Source of the DNA: UBA6168 sp965222975
Lineage (GTDB): Bacteria; Bacteroidota; Bacteroidia; Chitinophagales; Saprospiraceae
Assembly: GCA_965222975.1 (NCBI GenBank)
Contig: CBDCVJ010000023.1
Location: 62,001-126,000, forward strand
Length of the DNA stretch: 64,000 bases
Direction of reading: 5' to 3'
The stretch's first letter is position 1, and each line of letters opens with the position of its first letter. Under the pieces are notes generated by a model that saw nothing but the letters and a program-made list of their open reading frames with translations, searched no databases and was not told the DNA's origin. The translations under genes and the position numbers were made by a program. This document shows, one piece after another, positions 19,281 through 27,258 of the stretch.

Positions 19281-19392
19281 GCACCTCCCCGTAGTTGGGA
19301 GATTTATCTCCCAAAAATATCGAACCAGAAGGAGGTTTTTTTATTGCAATCACCGATATTGGGAGATAAATCTCCCAACTACGGGGAGGTGC
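19281..19392. repeat. perfect 33-bp inverted repeat with nested palindrome
   Basis: The arms at 19281-19313 and 19360-19392 are exact reverse complements, and each contains its own palindrome TGGGAGATTTATCTCCCA. It lies between the baeRF gene start and the stop of the upstream 96-aa gene. The form (GGG, AT core, CCC) recurs at 20019-20100 and 26128-26202 with different sequence. Confidence 0.85.
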
Positions 19393-19406
19393 TGAACAGT
19401 TAGAAA

Positions 19407-19697
19407 TTAAATTAATAAAACGTCTTTTATACATGCAATTGGCAGGGGTATGTTCCCTTTCAAGGTAACATATTCTTTTGAAACGGCGAGAATAGCTGAT
19501 CGGAATTTAAACAATCCACGACTTTTATCTTTAACAAGGATTGAAAAAAGCCTCGGGGAAGTAGCATTTAATTTGACTGCTTTTTTCAATTTGCGAATTC
19601 TCTGCTTTTTAGAAGTTTCTGATTGAAGCGGATCGTTTCCAGAAAAATCAAGTTTGCTAATTTGTGATTTATAAATTAAAATAATGTTATCAGTCAT
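19407..19697 (-). CDS. hypothetical protein, 96 aa
   Basis: A small basic protein (MTDNIILIYKSQ) with no signal peptide and a Lys/Arg-rich middle (KKQRIRKLKKAV). It is placed upstream of the baeRF gene in the same direction. I recognise no family. The tidy ATG start and its place in a block of small same-strand genes favour a real gene, but the spacing on both sides is filled by repeats. Confidence 0.5.
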   Translation of the reverse strand: MTDNIILIYKSQISKLDFSGNDPLQSETSKKQRIRKLKKAVKLNATSPRLFSILVKDKSRGLFKFRSAILAVSKEYVTLKGNIPLPIACIKDVLLI

Positions 19698-20108
19698 TTT
19701 AAAGTGTTATTAAAGTCAAGAAATAAGGCTGGTGAAACAATCTAATAATTATAGCAAAATCAATTCAATGCATTTATCGAATTAAATTGCTGACGGTAAT
19801 TTTTCAACAAACAACCGCCATTTAGGGAAAGCTAAATTCAAAAATAAATCTAATAGAAGCATAGTAGAATTAAACCAAGTCTGAATTTATTTTATTGTCA
19901 GTTTACAAAGCGTTTGTTTTATTTTTACTTCAATTTCTTTTTTTCACTTTAATAAGTAATTATAATTTTTAATACATAGTACAGTGTAAACTAAATTTCT
20001 TTACATTTTGGACTCCCTTGTTAGCGGGTCATTTCAAATGCCCCGCTAACTTAAATCATAAGCCATTTAAATTACGGGGGCATTTGAAATGACCCCGTAA
20101 TAAGGCTA
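19698..20108. other. AT-rich intergenic region
   Basis: A 411-bp spacer on the minus-strand block. Its left part shows nothing I can name; the right part holds the inverted repeat at 20019-20100. Confidence 0.4.
20019..20100. repeat. double palindromic inverted repeat
   Basis: GGTCATTTCAAATGCCCC on the left (from about 20027) is the exact reverse complement of GGGGCATTTGAAATGACC on the right (from about 20077). Each half is flanked by its own short complementary ends (GCGG/CCGC and ACGG/CCGT), so each can also fold alone. It lies just downstream of the lipoprotein gene and may serve as its terminator. Confidence 0.75.
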
Positions 20109-20540
20109 CTAACTGCCATTTTCCTTATCAATAACTTCTGCCAAGTCCTGTTTCCAGTTATTTAAATTTTCTTTGGCCTTGGTTTTGAAATCATCCCATC
20201 CATCACCTATGTCTTCGCCAAGGCGGTTGAGGTCGGCTGACAATTGTTTGCGCTTTTCTTGCCATTTTTCAATTTGCTTTTCTATTTCAGCTTTGGAATC
20301 ATCAGATGCTGTTTCCAAATCGTTGCCGAGTGCTTCCAATTTTGTATCTATTTTTTCTTGCAGCGCCTCAAGGTCTTGTTTCAGTTCATTTTTTTCTGCC
20401 AGGACTGCATCACTGATTGCTTCGCTGGCTTCAGTAATTTCTTCTTTTGCTTTTTCGGCCTCTGTGCGGTTGTCGGTACAATTTGTCAATGCAAAAAGAA
20501 TAATAAGCACTGTACCGATTAAGGAAATTGATTTTTTCAT
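20109..20540 (-). CDS. coiled-coil lipoprotein
   Basis: This 143-aa protein has a lipoprotein signal ending in FALTNC (acceptor Cys about residue 21). A long Glu/Lys/Ala heptad-rich coiled coil follows, and the C-terminus (IGDGWDDFKTKAKENLNNW) resembles the 111-frame protein at 22018-22305 (DSWEEVKDAF). It is predicted to be periplasm- or outer-membrane-anchored. Company with DUF1328, MscS and baeRF genes suggests an envelope-stress role (inference). I do not recognise a named family. Confidence 0.75.
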   Translation of the reverse strand: MKKSISLIGTVLIILFALTNCTDNRTEAEKAKEEITEASEAISDAVLAEKNELKQDLEALQEKIDTKLEALGNDLETASDDSKAEIEKQIEKWQEKRKQLSADLNRLGEDIGDGWDDFKTKAKENLNNWKQDLAEVIDKENGS

Positions 20541-20642
20541 AATTGAATTCTTTAAAAAAAATTTAGTGGTTTTATTTTTTTAAAATTATTGTCGATTAAA
20601 GACCTGTATGGTTTTATGGGTTAAAATAAATTCGCATATAAT

Positions 20643-20807
20643 TCAGGCACTTTTCAATAAGTGTTTTAATGCAGATGCTATGAGCAAAATGAGGAAAATA
20701 TAAAATATTATTTTAGCAATTCCTGCTGCTGCTCCTGCAATGCCCCCAAAACCAAGTACACCTGCGATTAATGCGACAACGAGAAAGGTTACAATCCATC
20801 TGATCAT
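20643..20807 (-). CDS. DUF1328 family small membrane protein
   Basis: I place the start at the ATG complementary to 20805-20807 (MIRWIVTFLVVALIAGVLGFGG), giving 54 aa, the usual length of this family; an upstream in-frame ATG adds eight polar residues. It has two short TM segments, with the Gly/Ala-rich GIAGAAAGIAKI motif between them, typical of DUF1328/YtjA proteins. These are small stress-associated membrane proteins of unknown mechanism. Confidence 0.85.
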   Translation of the reverse strand: MIRWIVTFLVVALIAGVLGFGGIAGAAAGIAKIIFYIFLILLIASALKHLLKSA

Positions 20808-20960
20808 GATTATTGATTTTAAATTATTCAAGAAGGGGAGATAAAAAACAATAAATGAATTATTTAATTCATTCCCACCCTGCTGAATGCTTGCTTAAAA
20901 TTTGAAAAAATTAAAATGAAAAGCCCAGACAAAGAATTAATTCTTGAAAAATATTCGGAG

Positions 20961-21063
20961 GTTAGACCGTTTCGCTGTTAGAAATCAGAAGACGGATAGT
21001 TTGTGCCTTATGATCGCTGCCTCGTCTGACTTCTGACAATGCAATGGTCTGACTTCTGACCTT
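20961..21063. repeat. repeat with short complementary words downstream of mscS
   Basis: The words TCAGAAGAC and GTCTGACTTCTGAC (the latter nearly twice, around 21024 and 21048) can pair imperfectly. It lies just downstream of the minus-strand MscS gene and could terminate it. I see no gene in this spacer. Confidence 0.4.
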
Positions 21064-21090
21064 TACTGAATAGTTACTAATTCTTCAGAT

Positions 21091-22014
21091 TTAATGCTGG
21101 CCGTTCTGTATTTTTAAAGGTGTTCCCGGTGGGTATATTTCATCCACCCGCAATCCGCCTACGACCCCAAAATCGAGGGTGCGGATCGGGAATGGAATGG
21201 TGATATTGTTTTTGTCAAAAGCCTTCTTCAATGCGATGATTGCCTGGTCTTTGGCCAACAAATAATCTTCTTGTTCGACGAGGTTCTTCCAAAAACGCAA
21301 TGTGAAATTGACGCTGCTGTCGCCGAACTCTGTATAAAACATTTCAATCGGCCGGATTTCATTTATGTCCATGCCACTGTCCCTGATCGCTGCCTTGGCA
21401 ATTTCTTTTACTTTTTCCAGATCATCGCCATAGGCAACCCCGCAGGCAATATCAATACGCCGCCGCCTTTTGTGGGAAAAGTTTTTCAACGGGTTTGCCA
21501 GCACATCTTTGTTTGGAATGACCACTTCCTGTCCATCTGGTGTCAGGATGACAGTAGATCGGAGGTTTATTTTTTCGATCTTTCCAAAATGGTCATTCGT
21601 TTCCACCAAATCCCCCACCTTATAATAATCCCTGACCGACATGACCACGCCCGAAAAAAGATTGACCAAAGGGTCTTGCAAAGCAAGGCCGATGGCAAGG
21701 CCAGCCACCCCTGCCGTTCCAAGCAAGGCCGTCACTGCGTCACTTAAATTCAGGATGTTGAGCATGACAAAAAGCGCAATCAGCATAAAAACCGCGACGG
21801 CAAGATTGCTAAGCAATCCTGAAACAGTTTTATTGACTTTGGTCTTACCCAAAAATTGTTGCGTCAGCTTTTTCAGGCGTCGGGCGAAGTAAAGGGAAAA
21901 CACCAGAAACAATGCTGCCAATAAGATATTGGGCAGGGCAAGTATGGCGCTATCAAGCCATCCGCTCAGTTTTTCTAAAAGGTTGGAAAAGGACAGTTGG
22001 AATCGATCAAACAT
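21091..22014 (-). CDS. MscS-family mechanosensitive ion channel
   Basis: This 307-aa protein has three predicted N-terminal TM segments (about 22-40, 68-86, 92-115). The pore helix GTAGVAGLAIGLALQDPLVNLFSG is the MscS Gly/Ala-rich TM3. A beta domain follows (YYKVGDLVETNDHFGKIEKI), then an alpha/beta C-terminal domain. It releases osmolytes across the inner membrane under hypo-osmotic tension. The upstream small coiled-coil gene ends 3 bp before its ATG, suggesting translational coupling. A second, different MscS lies at 55202-56026. Confidence 0.93.
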   Translation of the reverse strand: MFDRFQLSFSNLLEKLSGWLDSAILALPNILLAALFLVFSLYFARRLKKLTQQFLGKTKVNKTVSGLLSNLAVAVFMLIALFVMLNILNLSDAVTALLGTAGVAGLAIGLALQDPLVNLFSGVVMSVRDYYKVGDLVETNDHFGKIEKINLRSTVILTPDGQEVVIPNKDVLANPLKNFSHKRRRRIDIACGVAYGDDLEKVKEIAKAAIRDSGMDINEIRPIEMFYTEFGDSSVNFTLRFWKNLVEQEDYLLAKDQAIIALKKAFDKNNITIPFPIRTLDFGVVGGLRVDEIYPPGTPLKIQNGQH

Positions 22015-22017
22015 ATA

Positions 22018-22305
22018 TTATTCGGAATTTTTTGTGATATTGGAAATGGCATTTTTGAAGATGTCGGCACTTTGAGTAAATGCATCTTTGACCTCTTCCC
22101 AAGAGTCGGAAGTAGTTTGTTCAAGTTTATCGTACTTGGATTGCAGGTCAGCTCTTTTTTGTCGAAGCTGCTCCAGTTTTTCGTCCAAAGTAGATTTCAT
22201 TTCATCACTTACATTGTCCTTTTTGCTTTCCAATTCGTCAATTTTTTGGAAAAGATCATCAATGGTCGTTTTGGCTTTCGTCTTAAATTCATTTCGGTTC
22301 ATCAT
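22018..22305 (-). CDS. small coiled-coil protein coupled to mscS
   Basis: From the Met pair at 22303-22305 (MMNRNEFKTKAK) the protein has 95 aa; the frame can extend 16 residues upstream to 22353, but that part looks unrelated. It is almost wholly heptad-rich coiled coil (DDLFQKIDELESKKDN, LDEKLEQLRQKRADL), without signal peptide. The end resembles the lipoprotein at 20109 (W-E/D-x-x-K). The stop lies 3 bp before the MscS start, so the two are translated together. Function unknown; a stress role is inferred from context. Confidence 0.7.
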   Translation of the reverse strand: MMNRNEFKTKAKTTIDDLFQKIDELESKKDNVSDEMKSTLDEKLEQLRQKRADLQSKYDKLEQTTSDSWEEVKDAFTQSADIFKNAISNITKNSE

Positions 22306-22515
22306 GTCTATTTTTATTTGTTGAAAAAAACGGTTTGTAAAACTATCAGGCATAGGTGTTCATCAATTCGAGCTGCAACGTTAGCTTAAAGAGTAGCCAT
22401 CAAGTGTTTCGGATTGGAAGGAAAAATAACCCGTTTGGTTTTTTCTTGCACTTTAGGCCGATAAGGCTTTGATTGGAAAAAGGTTAGATGTGAAAGCTTA
22501 TCCTGTGCGGCTAAC

Positions 22516-23554
22516 TCACTGAAATTCAGACAATTTAGACTTCATGAGTTGGGTGAAATCTTTTGGCAATGCTCCATATTTTTCTTTAAAGCGATTTGAA
22601 AAATGGCTTTGATTGGAATAGCCGACCGATTTGGCTATTTCCCTGATGCTTAGGGTGTCTTCCAACAATAAAAGCTTCGCCATTTCAAGGCGTTTGTCTC
22701 TCAACCATGTTTTGACTGGCTTGTCAAACACTTTCTTGAACCCCGCTTTAAGCTTTGATTGGTTGATGCCTACTTTTTTAGACAGTTTCTCAATGGTTGG
22801 TGGGTTTTGTAGGTTTTTCACCAAAACTTCCCTTGCTTCAAGGATCTTCTCCACATCCTGCTTGCGCAGTGCCAACTGTTTGCTCGGCGCAACCAGATCG
22901 TCTTTATATTGCCGAATTTGGCAGGACAAGAGTTCAAGGGAAATTCCTTCCAAAAAAGTACTACGCACAAGTCCCTGATGTTGGTCGGTGAGGATGGTTT
23001 GGATGCACTCTGAACTGGTGAAGCTGTAATTGCCCTGATAAAAAAATGGAGATTTTGCTGCCGTATCAGAAAAAACATTAACGAGTTTTTCGGGCATTTT
23101 TTCCAACACGCAATCAATCTTTTGCACGTATTGCTGACGATCAATCAATAGGCAGGCAAATACAATTTCCTCATTGGCCGGAAACTGAAACCCCTGTTTG
23201 CCTACTGTCTTGAGGATTCGCCGTTATTGTTCCTTGTAGTGCATTGAGGTAATATTGGATGTCATGGTGGTTGAAAAAATGTTTGACACCGCCTTTGACG
23301 CTAAAATTAAATTGCAACGGAAACAGATTGTTATTGTCAAATAAAATGACCCAATCTTCTTTGAAAGTACAATCGAACAACAATAGGCTAATCCCATCGC
23401 TAAAATCGAAGCCAGTCAAAATTCCAGTGCCATATTTATCGGGAAGTTCAAGAATTTCTTCTAAGCAGTCTGTTCTCGATGTAGCCTTTAATTGGCTGGC
23501 GAGTGTCTTGATAAAACGGTGTGGGTGGTATTTATTTTGTCTAAATTTTAACAT
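22516..23554 (-). pseudogene. AraC-family regulator split by a single-base frameshift
   Basis: The first frame starts at 23554 (MLKFRQNKYH) and gives a ligand-binding-like N-terminal region of ~110 residues. It then falls into a stop at 23171. The second frame resumes as KQGFQFPANEEIVFACLLIDR and runs to 22516, with two AraC HTH motifs (IREIAKSVGYSNQSHFSNRFKEK among them). Removing one C from the CCCC run at 23191-23194 joins both frames into a ~345-aa protein of normal AraC length. Either a real inactivation, a slippage-prone switch, or a sequencing error. It stands upstream of the MscS block; its targets are unknown. Confidence 0.85.
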
Positions 23555-23671
23555 TTATGAACACAAATATATAAAATTCAGATCAAAATGTCAAATTTTA
23601 AACCAAAAAAATTAAAAATTTGATTATTTTTTCTACCTTTCAGCTTAATTTGTTTAAAATATATACATTAA

Positions 23672-24184
23672 ATGATCACAAAAAATTACCTTGCCAAGAA
23701 CTTGCAATATTTACGCAAGAACAGGAGGCTCAGTCAACTTGAGCTGGCCAATGCTCTTGGCATGACCCGCAGTAAAATCGCATCTTACGAAAGTGCAAAA
23801 GCAGAACCTAATGCAGGCAAACTTTCCGAACTGACCCGTTTCTTCAATGTGAGCCTTCATCAATTGATCGAAGAAGACCTCCAGGTACAACAAGAAGCGA
23901 ACATTCCTGTACGTGACTTAGATACCTCAAAAGAAAAAGGAGCAGATGCCCAACCAATATCAATTGATGCTTTGGTCGCTAAATCTTCCAAGCTCCGAAA
24001 AATAGCAGAAGGTTTTCAAGCACTTTATGAAATGAAAAAAGAAACTTCCGCAAATGTGCCTCAAGAAGCGAAAACACAAGAAAGGGATATTGAAAGCTTA
24101 TTTGATGTTATTGATAACTTGATAAAATTGAATGAAGAACTGCTTTTTGCTTTGCAAACATCATTGGGCGCACCATCTTCATGA
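23672..24184 (+). CDS. XRE-family transcriptional regulator
   Basis: This 170-aa protein has an N-terminal lambda-Cro/C1 type HTH (about residues 8-62: LQYLRKNRRLSQLELANAL ... SKIASYESAKAEPNAGKL). A C-terminal half that is charged and helical follows, probably for oligomerisation. It is divergent from the broken AraC gene, with 117 bp between. The target is unknown; autoregulation of the divergent spacer is possible. Confidence 0.88.
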   Translation: MITKNYLAKNLQYLRKNRRLSQLELANALGMTRSKIASYESAKAEPNAGKLSELTRFFNVSLHQLIEEDLQVQQEANIPVRDLDTSKEKGADAQPISIDALVAKSSKLRKIAEGFQALYEMKKETSANVPQEAKTQERDIESLFDVIDNLIKLNEELLFALQTSLGAPSS

Positions 24185-24259
24185 ACCATATATGCACAGA
24201 GGGGCGCAGGATTAAATTATGTGAGGCTATGGAATAAAATGTTATAAAAAATAGCAGGG

Positions 24260-24300
24260 GGCGTAGGTGCGAATCCGCCTTTACGCCTCTTTCATTTTTT
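24260..24300 (+). terminator. probable intrinsic terminator after the XRE gene
   Basis: A GC-rich hairpin with outer stem GGCGTA / TACGCC (24260-24287) is followed by a T-rich tail TCTTTCATTTTTT. It sits 76 bp after the stop codon. Confidence 0.7.
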
Positions 24301-24304
24301 TATT

Positions 24305-24322
24305 ACATACCCTATTGTATGT
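24305..24322. promoter_or_regulatory. TetR operator, first copy
   Basis: Palindrome ACATACCCTATTGTATGT with perfect 6-bp arms, ending 37 bp before the TetR start codon. It shares 15 of 18 positions with the site at 24902-24919, which precedes the next gene, so both are probably bound by the TetR protein encoded between them. Confidence 0.75.
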
Positions 24323-24359
24323 TTTATAAAAAACCAATACCTTTGCCCAAAAATAAGCC

Positions 24360-24884
24360 ATGCCCCGACTCAACAAACAAGACTGGCTCAAGGAAGGATT
24401 TAAAATCCTTGGAGAATTCGCCCAAAATAAATTGAGAATCCTATACTTATGCGATCGTCTCAGTGTAACAAAAGGTTCATTTTACCATCACTTCAAAAAT
24501 ATAGATGACTATATAGCTGAGCTGATGAAAGCGTGGGAGGAAGAAAACACCCTTGATTTTATTAAGGAGGCCAGTAAAGGTACTACCCCAGAAGAAAAGA
24601 TGGAACGCCTTAATTTACAAGTAGTTCAAACCAAACAAGCCATTGAAACCTCCATCCGTTCTTGGAGCTTTTATCATCCCGTCGTAAAAGAGCATTTGCT
24701 GCGGGTGGACAAAACACGTCTTGCCTTTTTGCAAGGCATATTCGAGGAAATGGGGAATGAAAGGGATAGCGCAATGAAACTCGCCAAACTGGAATATGCC
24801 ATACTGATTGGTTTGCAGCAGTTGTTCCCAAATATTTCTGCAAAAGAAATGGAAGCGATCTATGAAGTGTATTTAGAAGGTTGA
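24360..24884 (+). CDS. TetR/AcrR-family transcriptional regulator
   Basis: This 174-aa protein has an N-terminal HTH (about residues 25-55: LRILYLCDRLSVTKGSFYHHF), with the family KGSFYHHF recognition-helix signature. The C-terminal helical ligand domain shows no similarity I can name. Matching palindromes lie upstream of its own gene and upstream of the DUF2867 gene, so I infer a repressor of both. The inducer is unknown. Confidence 0.9.
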   Translation: MPRLNKQDWLKEGFKILGEFAQNKLRILYLCDRLSVTKGSFYHHFKNIDDYIAELMKAWEEENTLDFIKEASKGTTPEEKMERLNLQVVQTKQAIETSIRSWSFYHPVVKEHLLRVDKTRLAFLQGIFEEMGNERDSAMKLAKLEYAILIGLQQLFPNISAKEMEAIYEVYLEG

Positions 24885-24901
24885 ATTTTTTTATTTAAAT
24901 A

Positions 24902-24919
24902 ACATACCATACTGTATGG
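24902..24919. promoter_or_regulatory. TetR operator, second copy
   Basis: ACATACCATACTGTATGG, with a 7-bp palindrome ACCATAC / GTATGGT (24906-24920). It lies between the TetR stop and the DUF2867 start and matches the first operator closely. Confidence 0.75.
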
Positions 24920-24925
24920 TCTTTT

Positions 24926-24956
24926 GATTTGACAAATTTTAAAAATTTGTCAAATC
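24926..24956. repeat. perfect palindrome in the DUF2867 leader
   Basis: GATTTGACAAATTTT and its complement form a 15-bp perfect stem with almost no loop, ending 20 bp before the ATG at 24976. It may be an RNA hairpin or part of the dispersed palindrome family. Confidence 0.7.
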
Positions 24957-24975
24957 AAAGTTGAAATCTTTTATC

Positions 24976-25515
24976 ATGAAAACATACCAATTGCCACTCC
25001 AAAAAAACAGCCTTATCGAAAAGGCATTGCCACGTATTGATTATCAGGACACCTTTGCACTGGAAACAGACTATCCTATTCCCGTTGAAAAATTGCCCGT
25101 CCTGTTTTTCAAAAGTTTTCCAAAATGGTTCATGCTGCTAATGGGTATTCGGGAAGTATTTGGAAAAATAGTGGGTTTAAAAACAGCACATGGGAAGAAT
25201 GTAAAAAAACAATTACAGGAATTTAAAGGCGAGGTGGGTGAATCCATTGCCTTGTTCCAAGTTCTTGGTCGCACTGAGGAAGAATTGATAATGGGTGAAA
25301 ATGACAGCCATTTGGACTTCCGGCTTTCTTTTTTCTCCAGACCGAAAAACGAAAAAACGGAAATTATTATAACCACGACAGTGCTGTTCAACAAGTGGAT
25401 GGGAAGAGCTTATTTTTTCCCGGTAAAGCCCATCCACCGAATCATCGTACCTATCCTCTTGCGACGGATGTGCCAGAACTGGGAAAGGCAAGGGCAGCGT
25501 TTGGCATTGTCTTGA
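24976..25515 (+). CDS. DUF2867 family protein
   Basis: Start at the ATG of MKTYQLPLQKN (24976), giving 179 aa; the frame also allows a TTG 15 bp upstream, which is unlikely. DUF2867-type features are the central FLxxR-like strand FRLSFFSRPKNE and the C-terminal FFPVKPIHRIIVPILLRRM. No signal peptide or TM segment is obvious. The family has no established function, but members often accompany TetR regulators, as here, under the shared operator. I infer it is induced when the repressor is relieved. Confidence 0.8.
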   Translation: MKTYQLPLQKNSLIEKALPRIDYQDTFALETDYPIPVEKLPVLFFKSFPKWFMLLMGIREVFGKIVGLKTAHGKNVKKQLQEFKGEVGESIALFQVLGRTEEELIMGENDSHLDFRLSFFSRPKNEKTEIIITTTVLFNKWMGRAYFFPVKPIHRIIVPILLRRMCQNWERQGQRLALS

Positions 25516-25527
25516 ACAATTAACTGA

Positions 25528-25562
25528 AAAATCATGGTGATTTTCAAAAATCACCATGATTT
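25528..25562. repeat. dispersed palindrome (AAATCATGGTGATTTT type), copy 1
   Basis: A perfect 16-bp inverted repeat with a short loop between two convergent genes; the last codons and stop of the minus-strand DUF2147 gene lie inside it. The same arms recur at 36138-36170, so this is a dispersed element that may also act as a bidirectional terminator. Confidence 0.8.
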
Positions 25563-26044
25563 AAATCTGTCCGTTTCCAAACCTGTGTCCGGTAAAACGC
25601 CCCCCAATACCCCCTGACTTTCAAAGTATCATTGTCCTCCAGACATATCGAACTCGTGTATGTTTTACCATTTCCAGGGTCCATGATTTTCCCGTCCGAC
25701 CATTCATTTCCATCCTTTTTAAAATCAGATAAAATAGTCATTCCAACTATTTTCTCATTTTTCAAATCGCCTGTACACTCAATGCAAATGGGATCTTCTC
25801 CCTCCCAAGGCTGCAAATTGATTTTTAAAATGCGCCCAGACAGAATTCCGTCTTTTTCAAATATTTCCACAATGGATTTTGGTTTTCCGTTTTTGTCGTC
25901 AATGGTTTGCCAAATGCCTGTAACTGGATTGTTATCGCTATCGGCTTCTTGCAGTTGCCAAGTCTGCGTGCGGTAGAGGAGATCCATTGGTCCAGCATAA
26001 CCCCTGACCTTCAGGGTGTTGGTATTTTCCAACCAAAGCTTCAT
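25544..26044 (-). CDS. DUF2147 protein with a domain-end fragment duplicated at its N-terminus
   Basis: This 166-aa protein contains one whole DUF2147-like domain (about residues 38-160, from NPVTGIWQTIDDKNGKPKS to WGAFYRTQVWKR). The first ~32 residues (LENTNTLKVRGYAGP, YRTQTWQ) repeat the end of that same domain (LEDNDTLKVRGYWGA, YRTQVWK). DUF2147 proteins are normally secreted with one domain; here the signal peptide is missing. It looks like the 3' remainder of a two-domain gene. The last residues come from the palindrome at 25528-25562. Without export signal it may be non-functional. Confidence 0.65.
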   Translation of the reverse strand: MKLWLENTNTLKVRGYAGPMDLLYRTQTWQLQEADSDNNPVTGIWQTIDDKNGKPKSIVEIFEKDGILSGRILKINLQPWEGEDPICIECTGDLKNEKIVGMTILSDFKKDGNEWSDGKIMDPGNGKTYTSSICLEDNDTLKVRGYWGAFYRTQVWKRTDLNHGDF

Positions 26045-26127
26045 GTCCGCTTTATTTTTTCAAAAAACACAGAGCAAAGGTGGAGGGATATTTCAGGACA
26101 GGGCATGTAACTATTCAGCCCCCCCTG

Positions 26128-26202
26128 TAGCCGGGAAATTCATTTCCCGATAACATTAAAACCGGGGAGAGGTTTTAAAACAGCCTTACGGGAAATGAAT
26201 GA
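26128..26202. repeat. palindrome CCGGGAAATTCATTTCCCGA and partner
   Basis: A self-complementary unit at about 26131-26150 is followed 40 bp later by a half-copy, ACGGGAAATGAATGA. It has the same layout as the units at 19281-19392. Confidence 0.6.
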
Positions 26203-26211
26203 TTTTTTTAG

Positions 26212-26290
26212 GACGCTGATTTTTATGATTTTGCTGATTTCGCCAGCGTATTGGGCAGCGTAAATCAGCGGAAGCATAAAAATCAGCGTC
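26212..26290. repeat. 29-bp inverted repeat with near-perfect arms
   Basis: The arm at 26212-26240 begins GACGCTGATTTTTATG; the arm at 26262-26290 ends CATAAAAATCAGCGTC. Only a few mismatches separate them. I see no gene association. Confidence 0.8.
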
Positions 26291-26370
26291 AAATTTTTTC
26301 TTTATTAAATTTCTTCTGGCACCCCTAAATTTGGTATTATTAATTATTTATTTGCAGGGCTAAAAAAATC

Positions 26371-26461
26371 AAAAAAACCTCTCTCCAAAAGCTCCCTTCC
26401 CTTTGGCCTCAAAGAACGGCTTTCATGTTTCAAAAAAAAACTAATGGCGAGAATTACTGGA
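26371..26461 (-). repeat. dispersed repeat, inverted copy flanking the T9SS array on the left
   Basis: Read on the minus strand it matches 36451-36534 over about 85 bp with only a few differences. Shared core words: TTCTTTGAGGCCAAAGGGAA and CTTTTGGAGAGAGG. The two copies face each other in opposite orientation and bracket the 10-kb surface-protein array. Confidence 0.8.
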
Positions 26462-26999
26462 TTCATGTAGCATATTTATTTTTCGAAAATAATTTAGCCG
26501 AATTAACTCCAAAATAAAAATCCAAATTTTAAAAGTGGATTTTTTTGTTTTTGTAAAAATGCCCAAACCTAATTAAAAAATCAGTTTCACCTATAATAAT
26601 TATTTGTACAACAAATAAAACTGCTTCTTTTCCTTATTTCCCAATTCCCATTATTTAACACTTGATTTTTTAATTGAAATTTATTTTAGTAAAAATAGAG
26701 CAAATGGGTTTTAATTATCGCATTTTCATCATATCTTGCAGTCCAGTTCAGACGCATATAGAATATACTTGAAAATCCTATTATATTTTACCGCTGATAG
26801 CAGCATAAGTTTTCACTTAACATTTTAAATCATAAAACATGAACCCTCTAATCTTTTTTAATTCCGTTTTCATATTTACCCCTTTGGGGCCTAACCCTAT
26901 ATTTTATTGTTCCAGAGTTTTCATGAGAAAAAAACCACCGCTTTAAACAATTTATTGTTGTAATGGCTTGATCCCGAAGTGAATTCGGGACAAGTGCTT

Positions 27000-27110
27000 A
27001 AATGGTTATGGATATCCGTTCCTTGATGGTATAGAACGGACAGTACTTTTATTGCACTGCCCTAAAAACCATTTAAGCCATTTAACCATTCAGCCATTCA
27101 TTCTCCACAT
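27000..27110. repeat. word-like repeat with complementary halves
   Basis: CTTAAATGGTTAT near 27000 can pair with AACCATTTAAGCCATTTAACC near 27066-27090; ATCCGTTC and GAACGGA (27016-27040) form an inner stem. The same AACCATTTAACC words recur at 54290-54380 and 60488-60590. Confidence 0.5.
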
Positions 27111-27258
27111 TTTTAGGACACGTACATCGGCATAAAATGATTTTTCATGCCCAGTGACCTCTATTGCCTTTTTGTAACTGGCGATAAGCTGTCCATTGGT
27201 GTTTTGCACTGGTGGGAGGTTGTTGTTTATTTTTTAATTATTAAAAAATTTTATCATT

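Larger units (their letters stand above)
26045..27258. other. 1.2-kb non-coding region packed with inverted repeats
   Basis: No credible gene. In order it holds the GGGAAATTCATTTCCC-type repeat (26128-26202), a long inverted repeat (26212-26290), a dispersed repeat copy (26371-26461), AT-rich DNA, and a word-like repeat (about 27000-27110). A 35-codon open frame at 26839-26946 begins like the gene at 27259 (MNPLIFF against MNNLIFF) and may be a remnant of a duplicated start. Confidence 0.5.

Noticed and set aside
26839..26946. 35-codon ORF starting MNPLIFF
   Set aside because: Resembles the start of the gene at 27259 but has no further homology; too short to claim as a gene.
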